This document shows, piece after piece, positions 34,373 to 42,830 of a stretch of DNA of 64,000 nt. The DNA comes from Amycolatopsis orientalis DSM 43388 (GTDB lineage: Bacteria; Actinomycetota; Actinomycetes; Mycobacteriales; Pseudonocardiaceae). Made by a program: the position numbers and the translations under genes. The DNA is taken from the NCBI RefSeq assembly GCF_000411975.1, contig NZ_ASXG01000172.1, positions 108,475 through 172,474 of the forward strand. The letters run 5' to 3'. Under the pieces are notes generated by a model that worked only from the letters and a program-made list of their open reading frames with translations, was not told where the DNA came from and made no database searches. Position 1 is the stretch's first letter. Each line of letters begins with the position of its first letter.

Positions 34373-34891
34373 GCCCGGAAGCGTAGAAGGCCGGATTCGC
34401 GCCTCCGTTTCGGCCTGCCGTGAAATTTTCGGCCGAACTTCCCCCAATGGAGGGTTACGAAAAGGTTGAGACTCGGCGCGAAGAAGCGCATCCTCGGGAG
34501 GCAGCGGAGGGACGACGAGGATCCGCGGAGCGCGCCGAAGGGCACGCCGGGCCGCGTTTCCCCCCCCGGGAAAGGCCAGGTGGTGGCATGGCAGGTAGTT
34601 CCCGCGGTTGACCGCCCGCTGTGTCCCCGCGACCGGCACGGCCCCGTTCCGGTTCGGTCGCGATTGCGAACAGCACGAGCACCCCGTGCGCTCCGGCATC
34701 TGCCCACGCGCACCCGGCGTCGTTATGCCGCTGCTTCTCTTCGCGGCCTCGGCACCGCGAAGGCAGCGCCGGACGCCAGCCCGGCCGGTGGCCAACCGCC
34801 GTCAAACGAAACCTCGGTAGTACCTGGGTGCGGCCCCCAGCGCAGGGGCCGCACCCAGCCTCGTTCCGGGATGTGCGGCTACCCTTTCCGC
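34373..34891. other. 519-bp gap with no convincing gene; contains one hairpin
   Basis: Divergent space between MarR and the YpfJ-type gene. A 70-codon plus-strand frame (34608-34820) ends 3 bp before a perfect hairpin at 34824-34858, but its protein resembles nothing known and the start lacks a ribosome-binding site. A noncoding RNA ending at that hairpin is equally possible. Confidence 0.4.
34824..34858. terminator. perfect 14-bp hairpin
   Basis: CTGGGTGCGGCCCC pairs with GGGGCCGCACCCAG across a 7-nt loop, upstream of the metalloprotease gene. Confidence 0.6.
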
Positions 34892-35824
34892 GTGCGATTC
34901 GACGACAACGCGGATCTGGACGCATCCGAAATCCAGGACATGCGCGGCAGTGGCGGAGGCGGCGGCGTCGGCGGCCGCGTGGCCCTCGGCGGCGGCGGGC
35001 TCGGCCTCGTCGGCCTGGTCATCTACTTCCTGTTCTCCCAGTTCGGCGGCGTCCACAGCACCGGGACCTCGCCTGCGGCGGGCGGACTCGGCCTCAGCGA
35101 CGTCAAGGCCGGGCAGCAGCTGGACTCCGGCACGCTCGCGAAGAAGTGCAAGACCGGAGCCGACGCGAACCGCGACCACGACTGCGCGATCGTCGCGATC
35201 GTCAACTCCATCCAGGACTACTGGACGCAGGAGTTCTCCCGCTCCGGCCAGACCTACCGCAAGGCGACGACCCGCTTCTTCACCGGCGGCGTGCGCACCG
35301 GCTGCGGCGGCGCGACCTCGGACACCGGGCCGTTCTACTGCCCGGCCGACTCCTACGTCTACATCGACCTGTCGTTCTTCAACGAGCTGAAGACCCGCTT
35401 CGGCGCGCAGGGCGGCCTGTTCACCGAGGCGTACGTGCTGGCCCACGAGTACGGCCACCACGTGCAGAACCTCACCGGCACGTCCAAGCGCGGCACCGGC
35501 ACCGGGCCGACGTCCGGTTCGGTCCGGCTCGAACTGCAGGCCGACTGCTACGCCGGCGTCTGGGCCAACCACGCCAGCACGACCCCGACCAGCTCCGGGA
35601 AACCGCTGGTCCAGGACGTCACGCAGGACGACATCTCGCGCGCGCTCGACACCGCGTCGCGGATCGGCGACGACTACATCCAGAAGAACCTCGGCAGCGG
35701 CCACGTCGACAAGTCGAGCTTCTCGCACGGCACCTCGGCGCAGCGCGAGAAGTGGTTCACCACCGGCTACCGCACCGGGCAGCCCGCGAGCTGCAACACC
35801 TTCAGCACCAACGACCTCGGCTGA
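34892..35824 (+). CDS. YpfJ/KPN_02809-type neutral zinc metallopeptidase, 310 aa
   Basis: A short cytoplasmic N-terminus (RFDDNADLDASEIQDMRG), a Gly-rich stretch, one transmembrane helix (LGLVGLVIYFLFSQF), then the PF04228 domain with zinc motif HEYGHHVQ, CPADSYVYIDLSFF and RLELQADCYAGVWA (downstream Glu/Asp ligand region). Length and order match the family. The active site is extracytoplasmic. GTG 34892 is chosen as start, an ATG at 34871 would add seven residues. Confidence 0.88.
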   Translation: MRFDDNADLDASEIQDMRGSGGGGGVGGRVALGGGGLGLVGLVIYFLFSQFGGVHSTGTSPAAGGLGLSDVKAGQQLDSGTLAKKCKTGADANRDHDCAIVAIVNSIQDYWTQEFSRSGQTYRKATTRFFTGGVRTGCGGATSDTGPFYCPADSYVYIDLSFFNELKTRFGAQGGLFTEAYVLAHEYGHHVQNLTGTSKRGTGTGPTSGSVRLELQADCYAGVWANHASTTPTSSGKPLVQDVTQDDISRALDTASRIGDDYIQKNLGSGHVDKSSFSHGTSAQREKWFTTGYRTGQPASCNTFSTNDLG

Positions 35825-35844
35825 CCCGGGATACAGTCGGGCGC

Positions 35845-36822
35845 ATGCACGCGATCACGATCCGCGAACCCGGTGCCCCTGACGTGCTCGAATGGACCGA
35901 GGTCCCCGATCCGGAGCCCGGTCCGGGCGAGGTGCTGGTGGACGTCACGGCCAGCGCGGTCAACCGCGCCGACCTGCTGCAGCGGCAGGGCAACTATCCG
36001 CCGCCGCCCGGGGCGAGCGACATCCTCGGCCTGGAATGCTCCGGCACGATCGCCGAACTCGGCGAGGGCGTCGAGGGCTGGCAGGTCGGCGACGAGGTGT
36101 GCGCGCTGCTCGCCGGCGGCGGGTACGCCGAGCGCGTCGCGGTCCCGGCCGGGCAGCTGCTGCCGGTGCCCGCCGAAATCGAGACGGTCGCCGCGGCCGG
36201 GCTGCCCGAGGTGGCCTGCACGGTGTGGGCGAACGTCGTGATGCACGCCGGTCTGTCCGAGGGCGACGTGCTGCTGGTGCACGGAGGCGCGGGCGGCATC
36301 GGCACGCACGCGATCCAGGTCGGCAAGGCGCTCGGCGCGACCGTGGCGGTCACCGCGGGCTCGGCCGAGCGGCTCGAACGCTGCCGTCAGCTCGGCGCGG
36401 ACCTCACGATCAACTACAAGGAGCAGGATTTCGTCGAGGTGCTGCGGGCCGAGACGAAGGGCGCCGACGTCATCCTCGACAACATGGGCGCGAAGTACCT
36501 CGGCCGCAACGTCGACGCGCTCGCCGCGGACGGCCGGCTGGTCATCATCGGCATGCAGGGCGGGGTCAAGGGCGAGCTGAACATCGGCAAGCTGCTGGGC
36601 AAACGCGCGAGCGTGTTCGCGGCCGGGCTGCGGGGACGTCCGCTGGACCAGAAAGCGGCGATCGTCGCGGATGTCCGGAACCGGTTGTGGCCGTTGGTGG
36701 AACAGGGTTCGGTGCAGCCGATCATCGGCGACGTGGTGCCGATGGCCGAGGCCGCGGCCGCGCACCGGATGCTCGAGGAGGGCAGCATCTTCGGGAAGGT
36801 CCTGCTCGCCGCGAAGTCCTGA
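35845..36822 (+). CDS. NAD(P)H-quinone oxidoreductase (PIG3/Qor-type MDR), 325 aa
   Basis: A zinc-free medium-chain reductase. It has AVNRADLLQRQGNYPPPPG, the substrate-site GLPEVACTVW, NADPH loop VHGGAGGIGTHAIQVGKALGA (first part only) and NYKEQDF. PIG3-type enzymes reduce quinones with NADPH. In M. tuberculosis the similar Rv3777 also sits beside the cysteine-desulfurase-like Rv3778c and bpa (from memory), which supports conserved synteny. A perfect hairpin begins at its stop. Confidence 0.9.
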   Translation: MHAITIREPGAPDVLEWTEVPDPEPGPGEVLVDVTASAVNRADLLQRQGNYPPPPGASDILGLECSGTIAELGEGVEGWQVGDEVCALLAGGGYAERVAVPAGQLLPVPAEIETVAAAGLPEVACTVWANVVMHAGLSEGDVLLVHGGAGGIGTHAIQVGKALGATVAVTAGSAERLERCRQLGADLTINYKEQDFVEVLRAETKGADVILDNMGAKYLGRNVDALAADGRLVIIGMQGGVKGELNIGKLLGKRASVFAAGLRGRPLDQKAAIVADVRNRLWPLVEQGSVQPIIGDVVPMAEAAAAHRMLEEGSIFGKVLLAAKS

Positions 36823-36823
36823 C

Positions 36824-36869
36824 CTCGTGCGTGTTTATGCCGGTTCTACCCGGCATAAACACGCACGAG
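36824..36869. terminator. perfect 20-bp hairpin (family A)
   Basis: Arms CTCGTGCGTGTTTATGCCGG and exact complement with a 6-nt loop, between convergent qor and desulfurase-like genes. Related by compensatory base changes to the hairpin at 58443-58492. Confidence 0.8.
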
Positions 36870-36872
36870 AGG

Positions 36873-38072
36873 TCAGCGGAGTTCTTCGAGCACCCGCACC
36901 AGCTGGTTGATCTCGAACACGTTGGAGTAGTGCGCGAGCCCGATCCGCACCGCTCCGCCGACCTCGCCGACGCCCAGCGACGCGAACACGCCGCTGGTGC
37001 CGTCGTCGGCGAACGCGCAGAGGCCTTGCGACGCCAGGTACTCGGCGACCTGGGCCGCCTTCGTCCCGGCCACGGCGAACGCGAGCGCGGGGATCCGGCG
37101 CATCGCGTCGCCGATCACCATCACGTGCCGCAGCGAGCGCAGTTCCGTGGACAGCTGCGCGAGCAGGCCGGCGTGGTACGACTTGGCCGAGCCGAGCGAC
37201 GTCACCAGGCGTTCGCGGCGGGAGCCGGTCGCGGCGTCGTCCAGTCCGGCGAGGTAGTCGATGGACGCGACGAGTCCGGCCAGCAGCGGGTACGCGTGCG
37301 GGCCGAGTTCGAGCCGCGCGGGACCGGTGGCGGCCGGGTCGAGCGACACCGACGAGATGCGCTCCAGCAGCTCCGCGTCGCGGAACACGAGCGCGCCAAC
37401 CGACGGGCCGCCCCACGAGGGAGCGGACACGACCATCACGTCGGCCCCGAGTTCCTGCAGGTCAAGCGGCACGAACGGGGCCGCGTAGGTCGCGTCGACC
37501 ACCACGAGCGCGCCGACGCGCTTGGCGAATTCGATCACCGTCGGCACGTCCGGGCGGGTCCCGACGGACCCGGACGCCAGCGTCACCGACACCGCTTTCG
37601 TCCGCGCGGACACGAGGTTCTCGTACTGCCACGCGGGCAGCTCGCACGTCTCGATGTCGATCTCGCTCCACCGCAGGACCGCGCCGACGCGTTTCGCGGC
37701 GCGCCGCCAGGGCGCGATGTTGGCCTCTTCGTCAAGCCGGGAGACGACGATCTCGTCGCCGATCGTCCAGCGTTCGGCGAGCGCGTCGACGAGACGGCGC
37801 AACAGGACCGGCGCGCTCGGGCCGAGCACGACGGCAGCCGGGTCCGCCCCGACCAGATCGGCCACGGCCCGGCGGGCCGCGGTGACGATGCTTTCCGCCC
37901 GCTGGGAGGCCGGAAACGCCCCGCCCGGCCCGGACACCGGCGCCCGCATAGCTGTCGAAACGGCCGAAGCGACCTGTTCGGGCACGAGCATTCCGGCGGC
38001 GCCGTCGAAGTGAATCCAGCCGTCGCCAAGCGCGGGGAAGAGCCCACGGATACGAGCGACGTCGAACGCCAT
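36873..38072 (-). CDS. cysteine-desulfurase-like aminotransferase-fold protein lacking the PLP lysine, 399 aa
   Basis: Fold type I class V protein with DGWIHFDGAAGMLVP, SRLDEEANIAPW and VVDATYAAP. At the Schiff-base site, where desulfurases have SxHKxxGP or SpyKffGP, this protein reads SAPSWGGPSVGALVF, with Ser219 at the lysine position. It cannot form the usual internal aldimine. The M. tuberculosis neighbour Rv3778c, as I recall, also lacks it (AHAWGGP). The gene probably encodes a conserved pseudo-enzyme or one with another function. Convergent with qor, divergent from bpa. Confidence 0.82.
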   Translation of the reverse strand: MAFDVARIRGLFPALGDGWIHFDGAAGMLVPEQVASAVSTAMRAPVSGPGGAFPASQRAESIVTAARRAVADLVGADPAAVVLGPSAPVLLRRLVDALAERWTIGDEIVVSRLDEEANIAPWRRAAKRVGAVLRWSEIDIETCELPAWQYENLVSARTKAVSVTLASGSVGTRPDVPTVIEFAKRVGALVVVDATYAAPFVPLDLQELGADVMVVSAPSWGGPSVGALVFRDAELLERISSVSLDPAATGPARLELGPHAYPLLAGLVASIDYLAGLDDAATGSRRERLVTSLGSAKSYHAGLLAQLSTELRSLRHVMVIGDAMRRIPALAFAVAGTKAAQVAEYLASQGLCAFADDGTSGVFASLGVGEVGGAVRIGLAHYSNVFEINQLVRVLEELR

Positions 38073-38181
38073 GGGGACACCGTACGGACGTGCGGTTTCG
38101 CGGTTGCCGCGGGGTTGGGCAGAACTGCCCGGACGGCCGCTAGGCTCGGGGCAGGACCGCCAACCGACGGGGATGGAGCAT

Positions 38182-38751
38182 ATGAGCGAGCCGAACTTCC
38201 GGGGAACGGGCGCAGCCGGGGACGCGGACGCGCCGCGCGTGGTCGTGGTCGGTCCGGACGGGGTCCCGGTCGGCAGCGCGCAGGCGGCACGCGAGGGCGA
38301 GGAGAACGAGTCCGTCGGCGACCTGGTCGAGGAACCGGCCAAGGTGATGCGCATCGGGACGATGATCAAGCAGCTGCTGGAGGAGGTCCGCGCGGCGCCG
38401 CTGGACGACGCCAGCCGCAACCGCGTCCGCGAGATCCACCAGACGTCGGTGCGCGAGCTGGAGGAGGCCCTCGCGCCGGAGCTGCGCGAGGAACTGGAGC
38501 GCCTGGTGCGCCCGTTCACCGAGGACGAGACCCCCTCGGACGCCGAACTGCGGATCGCGCAGGCCCAGCTGGTCGGCTGGCTGGAGGGCTTGTTCCACGG
38601 CATCCAGACCGCGCTGTTCGCCCAGCAGATGGCCGCGCGGGTCCAGCTGGAGCAGATGCGCCGCGGCCTGCCCGCGGGCTCGTCCGGCTCCGGCGGCCAC
38701 CCGGGCGAGGGCCACGGGCACGGCATCACCGGAACCGGGCAGTACCTCTAG
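38182..38751 (+). CDS. bpa: bacterial proteasome activator Bpa/PafE
   Basis: DUF2587 protein of 189 aa. A disordered N-terminus is followed by a helical core with DLVEEPAKVMRIGTMIKQLL and EGLFHGIQTALFAQQMAARV. The C-terminal Gly/His-rich tail ends GQYL, the HbYX-like motif that opens the 20S proteasome gate. It is an ATP-independent dodecameric ring that feeds unfolded proteins to the proteasome. Located as in mycobacteria (Rv3780) next to the wall genes. Start may be ATG 38182 or 38173. Confidence 0.93.
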   Translation: MSEPNFRGTGAAGDADAPRVVVVGPDGVPVGSAQAAREGEENESVGDLVEEPAKVMRIGTMIKQLLEEVRAAPLDDASRNRVREIHQTSVRELEEALAPELREELERLVRPFTEDETPSDAELRIAQAQLVGWLEGLFHGIQTALFAQQMAARVQLEQMRRGLPAGSSGSGGHPGEGHGHGITGTGQYL

Positions 38752-38767
38752 CGGCGGCGATCCGCGA

Positions 38768-38800
38768 GGCGATCGGGAACGTGCGCAGTTCCCGATCGCC
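38768..38800. terminator. perfect 13-bp hairpin between convergent genes
   Basis: GGCGATCGGGAAC pairs with GTTCCCGATCGCC across a 7-nt loop, 17 bp after the bpa stop. Confidence 0.7.
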
Positions 38801-38888
38801 AAGGCGCCGGCGTTCGCCGAAGGCACCGGTCGGAAGCCGCGGCTCTGCAGTCTTGCGCGGCCGCGGACCGTTCCCGTCCGGCGACGCC

Positions 38889-40040
38889 TCACCCCAGGCT
38901 TTCCGCGGAGAAGAACGCCCGAAGATCGCCGATCAGCAGATCGGGTTCTTCGAGCGCCGGGAAGTGCCCGCCGCGCGGGAATTCCGTCCAGCGCACGATC
39001 CGGTCGGTGCGCTCGGCCAGGTGCCGCAGCGGGAGCCCGATGTCGTCCGGGAACACCGCGACCGCGGTCGGCACCGTCGACGGCGGCAGCGGCGCGCCCC
39101 ACTGGACGTCCTGGTCGGCGTAGATCCGCGAGGACGACGCGGCGGTGCGGGTGAACCAGTAGATCGAGACGTTGGCGAGCAGGTCGTCGCGGTCGATCAG
39201 GTCGTGGTCGGCGTTCGAGAAGGCTCGGAACTTCTCCGCGATCCAGGCCAGCTGCCCGGCCGGGGAGTCGGTGAGGCCGTAGGCGAGCGTATGCGGCTTG
39301 GTGGACTGGATCATCGCGTAGCCGACGCCGGTCTGCTGGAAGGCCCGCGCTTTCTCCAGCGAGCGCTGGCCTTTCGCCAGCTCTGCTCCGCTGAGCCCGG
39401 CAAGATCAGCCTCGCTGCGCGCCACCGCGGACGGCAGCATCGTCACGTGCGCCCCGATGATCCTGCCGGGGAATTGGACGCAGAGTTCGCGGGAGATCAA
39501 CGCGCCCCAGTCGCCGCCGTGCGTGCCGAAGTTCGAGTACCCGAGCCGGGTCATCAACTCCGCCCACGCACGCGCCGTCCGGGCCGGTCCCCAGCCGCGG
39601 TCGGCGGTCGGCCCGGAGAAGGCGAAGCCGGGCACGGAGGGAACGACGACGTGGAACGCCACGGCCGGGTCGCCGCCGTACGCCCGGGGGTCGGCGAGGG
39701 GACCGATGAGGTCGAGGAATTCGACGATCGAGCCGGGCCAGCCGTGCGTGAGCAGGAGCGGGACGGCGTCCGGTTCGGGCGATTCCAGGTGCAGGAAGTG
39801 GATGTTGGCGCCGTCGATGGTGGTGGTGAACTGGGGGAAGCCGTTGAGGCGTTCTTCCTGTGCCCGCCAGTCGAAGCCCAGGCGCCAGTAGTCGGCGAGG
39901 TCCTGGACTTCGGGCACCGGAATGCCCAGCTCCCACGCCGGGTCGTCGAAGGGGTCCGGCCACCGGGTCTCGGCGAGCCGCCGGTCGAGGTCGGTCAGCT
40001 CGGACTGCGGGACGTGGATCCGGAACGGGGTCTCGGTCAT
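38889..40040 (-). CDS. epoxide hydrolase (microsomal-type, EHN domain), 383 aa
   Basis: An N-terminal EHN segment (FRIHVPQSELTDLDRRLAETRWP), then an alpha/beta hydrolase with oxyanion HGWPGS, nucleophile Asp in GGDWGALISREL, and catalytic His in RGGHFPALEEPD. The family hydrates epoxides or, in juvenile-hormone-type members, larger substrates. It separates bpa from the pseudaminic-acid genes and is not obviously part of either group. Confidence 0.88.
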   Translation of the reverse strand: MTETPFRIHVPQSELTDLDRRLAETRWPDPFDDPAWELGIPVPEVQDLADYWRLGFDWRAQEERLNGFPQFTTTIDGANIHFLHLESPEPDAVPLLLTHGWPGSIVEFLDLIGPLADPRAYGGDPAVAFHVVVPSVPGFAFSGPTADRGWGPARTARAWAELMTRLGYSNFGTHGGDWGALISRELCVQFPGRIIGAHVTMLPSAVARSEADLAGLSGAELAKGQRSLEKARAFQQTGVGYAMIQSTKPHTLAYGLTDSPAGQLAWIAEKFRAFSNADHDLIDRDDLLANVSIYWFTRTAASSSRIYADQDVQWGAPLPPSTVPTAVAVFPDDIGLPLRHLAERTDRIVRWTEFPRGGHFPALEEPDLLIGDLRAFFSAESLG

Positions 40041-40083
40041 GGCGGCAACGTTAGGAAGGATTGCGGAATGTTCCGGTCCTCAA

Positions 40084-41049
40084 TCAGAATCCGGCCAGCA
40101 CGTCCAGCACCCGGTCCACGCCCCGACCGTCCACAGCGGACCGGCCGGCCTCCGAAAGCCGCGAGCGCAGCGAAGCGTCCGACAGCAACTGCCGCAGCGT
40201 GTCCGTCACCTCCGGCAGCCGGGCGCCCAAGCTGTCCGCCGGACCCAGGCCGCTCGCCAGGCCGCGTTCCAGCGCCGCCCGGTAACCGGCCGCTTGGTTG
40301 TCCACCAGCTGCACCGCCGCCGTCGGCACCCCGAGACAGCACAACTCCAGGAAGGTCACCCCGGAAGCGCTGATCGCGACGTCCGTCCCGGCGAGCAGGT
40401 CCAGCAATCCGGCATGCGGCGCGGCTACCCGGATCACCTGTCCCTCCACAGTGGACGGCAACGTCGGGGTGCCACGGACCAAAGCGTCCGCGGTGAAGGG
40501 CAATCCGGTGTCGGCAAGCGCCTGGAGCAGGAGCGAAACCGTCGAAGCCCACTCGGCTCCCCCGCCCAGAACCACCGTCACCTGCAACGGCGACGAAGTG
40601 CTCCGACGCGCCCGCGCACGCAGTACGACCTCTCGAAGCGGCGTGTACTCCACACCTCGCAGCAGCAAGTCCGACCCGTCGTCGGGACGCGGTGCCGGCA
40701 CGAAACCCGAATCCACCACCACATCCGCCGGACGACGGCCGAACACATCGTCCTCAATGGACACCAATCGAGCGCCAGCGGCGTTGACCTCGGCCCGGAC
40801 GTCACCGATTCCGTAGTGGTCCACGAGCACGGCGTCGAAGCCGGAAGCCAAGCCAGCCAAGGGAGAAACCGGCAGACGCGGCACCGACAGCTCGTCGAAC
40901 CGGGCGGCCAGCCACTCCGCGTTGGTCGTGGAACCGGCGAAGTGCACGTCCCAGCCCCGCGCGACCGCGCGTTCGGCGTAGGCGACCGCCCGCGAGATGT
41001 GCCCGGCCCCGATGGCCGGCGACGCGTCCGCCCGGAGCAGCAGCTTCAC
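40084..41049 (-). CDS. pseG: PseG-like UDP-sugar hydrolase (SpsG family)
   Basis: Begins KLLLRADASPAIGAGHISRA, the PseG signature (RxDAxxxIGxGHxxR), with DHYGIG (catalytic His region), and the C-terminal UDP-site SGVTFLELCCLGVPTAAVQLVDNQ. It is a GT-B fold hydrolase that removes UDP from UDP-2,4-diacetamido-2,4,6-trideoxy-altrose in the pseudaminic-acid pathway. The GTG start at 41049 overlaps the cytidylyltransferase stop by 4 bp, so the two are coupled. A full Pse pathway surrounds it. Confidence 0.85.
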   Translation of the reverse strand: MKLLLRADASPAIGAGHISRAVAYAERAVARGWDVHFAGSTTNAEWLAARFDELSVPRLPVSPLAGLASGFDAVLVDHYGIGDVRAEVNAAGARLVSIEDDVFGRRPADVVVDSGFVPAPRPDDGSDLLLRGVEYTPLREVVLRARARRSTSSPLQVTVVLGGGAEWASTVSLLLQALADTGLPFTADALVRGTPTLPSTVEGQVIRVAAPHAGLLDLLAGTDVAISASGVTFLELCCLGVPTAAVQLVDNQAAGYRAALERGLASGLGPADSLGARLPEVTDTLRQLLSDASLRSRLSEAGRSAVDGRGVDRVLDVLAGF

Positions 41050-41792
41050 TGGCCGACCTTCTTCTGCTCGACGTGCGCGTTCAACGCCGTCAAGTCCGGC
41101 CGCGACCGCAGCAGCGACACCACCGAACGCCACGACCCCGGCACGTCGCCCAGCTCGGCCACCAGAGCCGAGATCAGCTCCCAGTCCTCCGCGGTGTCCA
41201 AAGTGACGCGCAGGTCGTCGGCCGCGGGGCTGACCACGACGCCGGTGCAGGAGTATCGGTCCGGCTGCCGGTAGATCGCCGACGTCACGTGCTCGCGGTC
41301 CGCCCCGGTAGCGGTCGCCACCTGCTCGGCCAGCACCTCCGCGCGCACCAGCTCCGCATCGAAGCCGCGCGGCAGGGTGCGGACGAGCGTGGTCGAGACG
41401 TAGTCCAGCGACGGCTCGGCCTGCCACACCGCGACCAGCCGGCCGATCAGGGCCGGATCAAGCAGCGGGCAGTCCGCCGTGAGACGGATCACTGCGCCCG
41501 CCGGGTGCTCCGACAGCGCCAGCCCGAACCGGGCCACGACGTCGTCCAGCGGCCCCCGGACGACGTGCGCGCCGCATCGCTGAGCCTCGGCGGCGACCGC
41601 GTCGTCGGACGCATCGTCCGAGGTCGCGACCACTGCCTTGGCAACCCCGGGAGCAGCGGCAGCGGCCCGGACGACCCAGCCCAGCACGCTCCGCCCGGCG
41701 AGCGGCCGCAGCACCTTGCCCGGCAGCCGGGTGGACGACGACCGGGCCTGTATCACGGCGTTGACGCCAGGGCCTGCACGCATGGGTGACAT
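41046..41792 (-). CDS. pseF: PseF/SpsF-type CMP-sugar synthetase (cytidylyltransferase)
   Basis: Nucleotidyltransferase fold with AVIQARSSSTRLPGKVLRPLAG (CTP-binding), then VIRLTADCPLLDPALIG and DYVSTTLVRTLPRGFD. Family PF02348 covers CMP-Neu5Ac synthetases and SpsF spore-coat enzymes. In this cluster it would activate pseudaminic acid to CMP-Pse, the role of PseF. Exact nucleotide and sugar choice are inferred. Start may be 41792 or 41783. It is divergent from pseB by about 55 bp, indicating a shared promoter region. Confidence 0.78.
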   Translation of the reverse strand: MSPMRAGPGVNAVIQARSSSTRLPGKVLRPLAGRSVLGWVVRAAAAAPGVAKAVVATSDDASDDAVAAEAQRCGAHVVRGPLDDVVARFGLALSEHPAGAVIRLTADCPLLDPALIGRLVAVWQAEPSLDYVSTTLVRTLPRGFDAELVRAEVLAEQVATATGADREHVTSAIYRQPDRYSCTGVVVSPAADDLRVTLDTAEDWELISALVAELGDVPGSWRSVVSLLRSRPDLTALNAHVEQKKVGQ

Positions 41793-41846
41793 GATGGCCT
41801 GCGGCGCCCCGCGCCGATCCACGAACCCCGATCGCGGAGGTCATCG

Positions 41847-42830
41847 ATGTCCGAGCTGGATGGCTCCAGCATCCTGCTCACCGGCGGGACCGGCTCCTTC
41901 GGCAAGGCGTTCATCGCCTACGCGCTGGCCGAGCTGAACCCCAGCCGGCTGGTGGTGCTTTCCCGCGACGAGCTGAAGCAGTACGAAGCCCGGCAGCTGT
42001 TCAACGACGACCCGCGGCTGCGCTGGTTCATCGGCGACGTGCGCGACCGCCGCCGGCTCGAGCGCGCCATGCACGGCGTCGACTACGTGGTGCACGCCGC
42101 GGCGCTCAAGCAGGTCGACACCGGCGAGTACAACCCGTTCGAGTTCGTCCAGACGAACGTCACGGGTTCGCAGAACGTGATCGAAGCGGCGATCGACACC
42201 GGCGTGAAGAAGGTCGTCGCGCTGTCGACCGACAAGGCGTCCAGCCCGATCAACCTCTACGGCGCGACGAAGCTGTGCGCGGACCGGATGTTCATCAGCG
42301 GCAACCATTACGCGGCCGCGCACCCGACCCGGTTCTCCGTGGTGCGCTACGGCAACGTGATGGGCTCGCGCGGCAGTGTCATCCCGTTCTTCCGGAAGCT
42401 CGCCGCGCAGGGCGAATCGCTGCCGATCACGCACAAGGAGATGACCCGGTTCTGGATCACGCTCCCGCAAGCCGTGCAGTTCGTGGTGGACTCGTTCGAC
42501 CAGATGTCCGGCGGCGAGCTGTACGTGCCGCGGATCCCGAGCATGCGGCTGGTCGACCTCGCGCAAGCGATCGCGCCGGGTTCGCCGATGCACGAGGTCG
42601 GCGTGCGCCCGGGCGAGAAGCTGCACGAGGAAATGATCGCGCCGGACGACGCCCGGCGGACTCTGCGGCTGCCGGACCGCTACGTGGTGCAGCCGCACCT
42701 CGCCGGCTGGGGCTACGAATCGCCGTCGGCCGGGGAGCAGGTGCCCGAGGGCTTCGCGTACCGCTCGGACACGAACGATCTCTGGCTCGAGGCCGACGAA
42801 CTCCGCGAACTGGTCGAGCAATATGCCTGA
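41847..42830 (+). CDS. pseB: UDP-GlcNAc 4,6-dehydratase (inverting), PseB
   Basis: Extended SDR of 327 aa. NADP motif GGTGSFGKAF, VHAAALKQVDTGEYNP, the active-site LSTDKASSPINLYGATKL with Asp/Lys/Tyr, VRYGNVMGSRGSVIPFF and VGVRPGEKLHEEM. These match the hexameric C5-inverting dehydratases PseB/FlaA1/FlmA that make the 4-keto-L-altrose intermediate, the first Pse step. It overlaps pseC by 8 bp. Confidence 0.93.
   Translation: MSELDGSSILLTGGTGSFGKAFIAYALAELNPSRLVVLSRDELKQYEARQLFNDDPRLRWFIGDVRDRRRLERAMHGVDYVVHAAALKQVDTGEYNPFEFVQTNVTGSQNVIEAAIDTGVKKVVALSTDKASSPINLYGATKLCADRMFISGNHYAAAHPTRFSVVRYGNVMGSRGSVIPFFRKLAAQGESLPITHKEMTRFWITLPQAVQFVVDSFDQMSGGELYVPRIPSMRLVDLAQAIAPGSPMHEVGVRPGEKLHEEMIAPDDARRTLRLPDRYVVQPHLAGWGYESPSAGEQVPEGFAYRSDTNDLWLEADELRELVEQYA

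Noticed and set aside
35892..40373. 1493-codon plus-strand open frame
   Set aside because: It runs antisense or out of frame through qor, the desulfurase-like gene, bpa and the epoxide hydrolase, all of which have clear family motifs. Long shadows are expected at this GC content.
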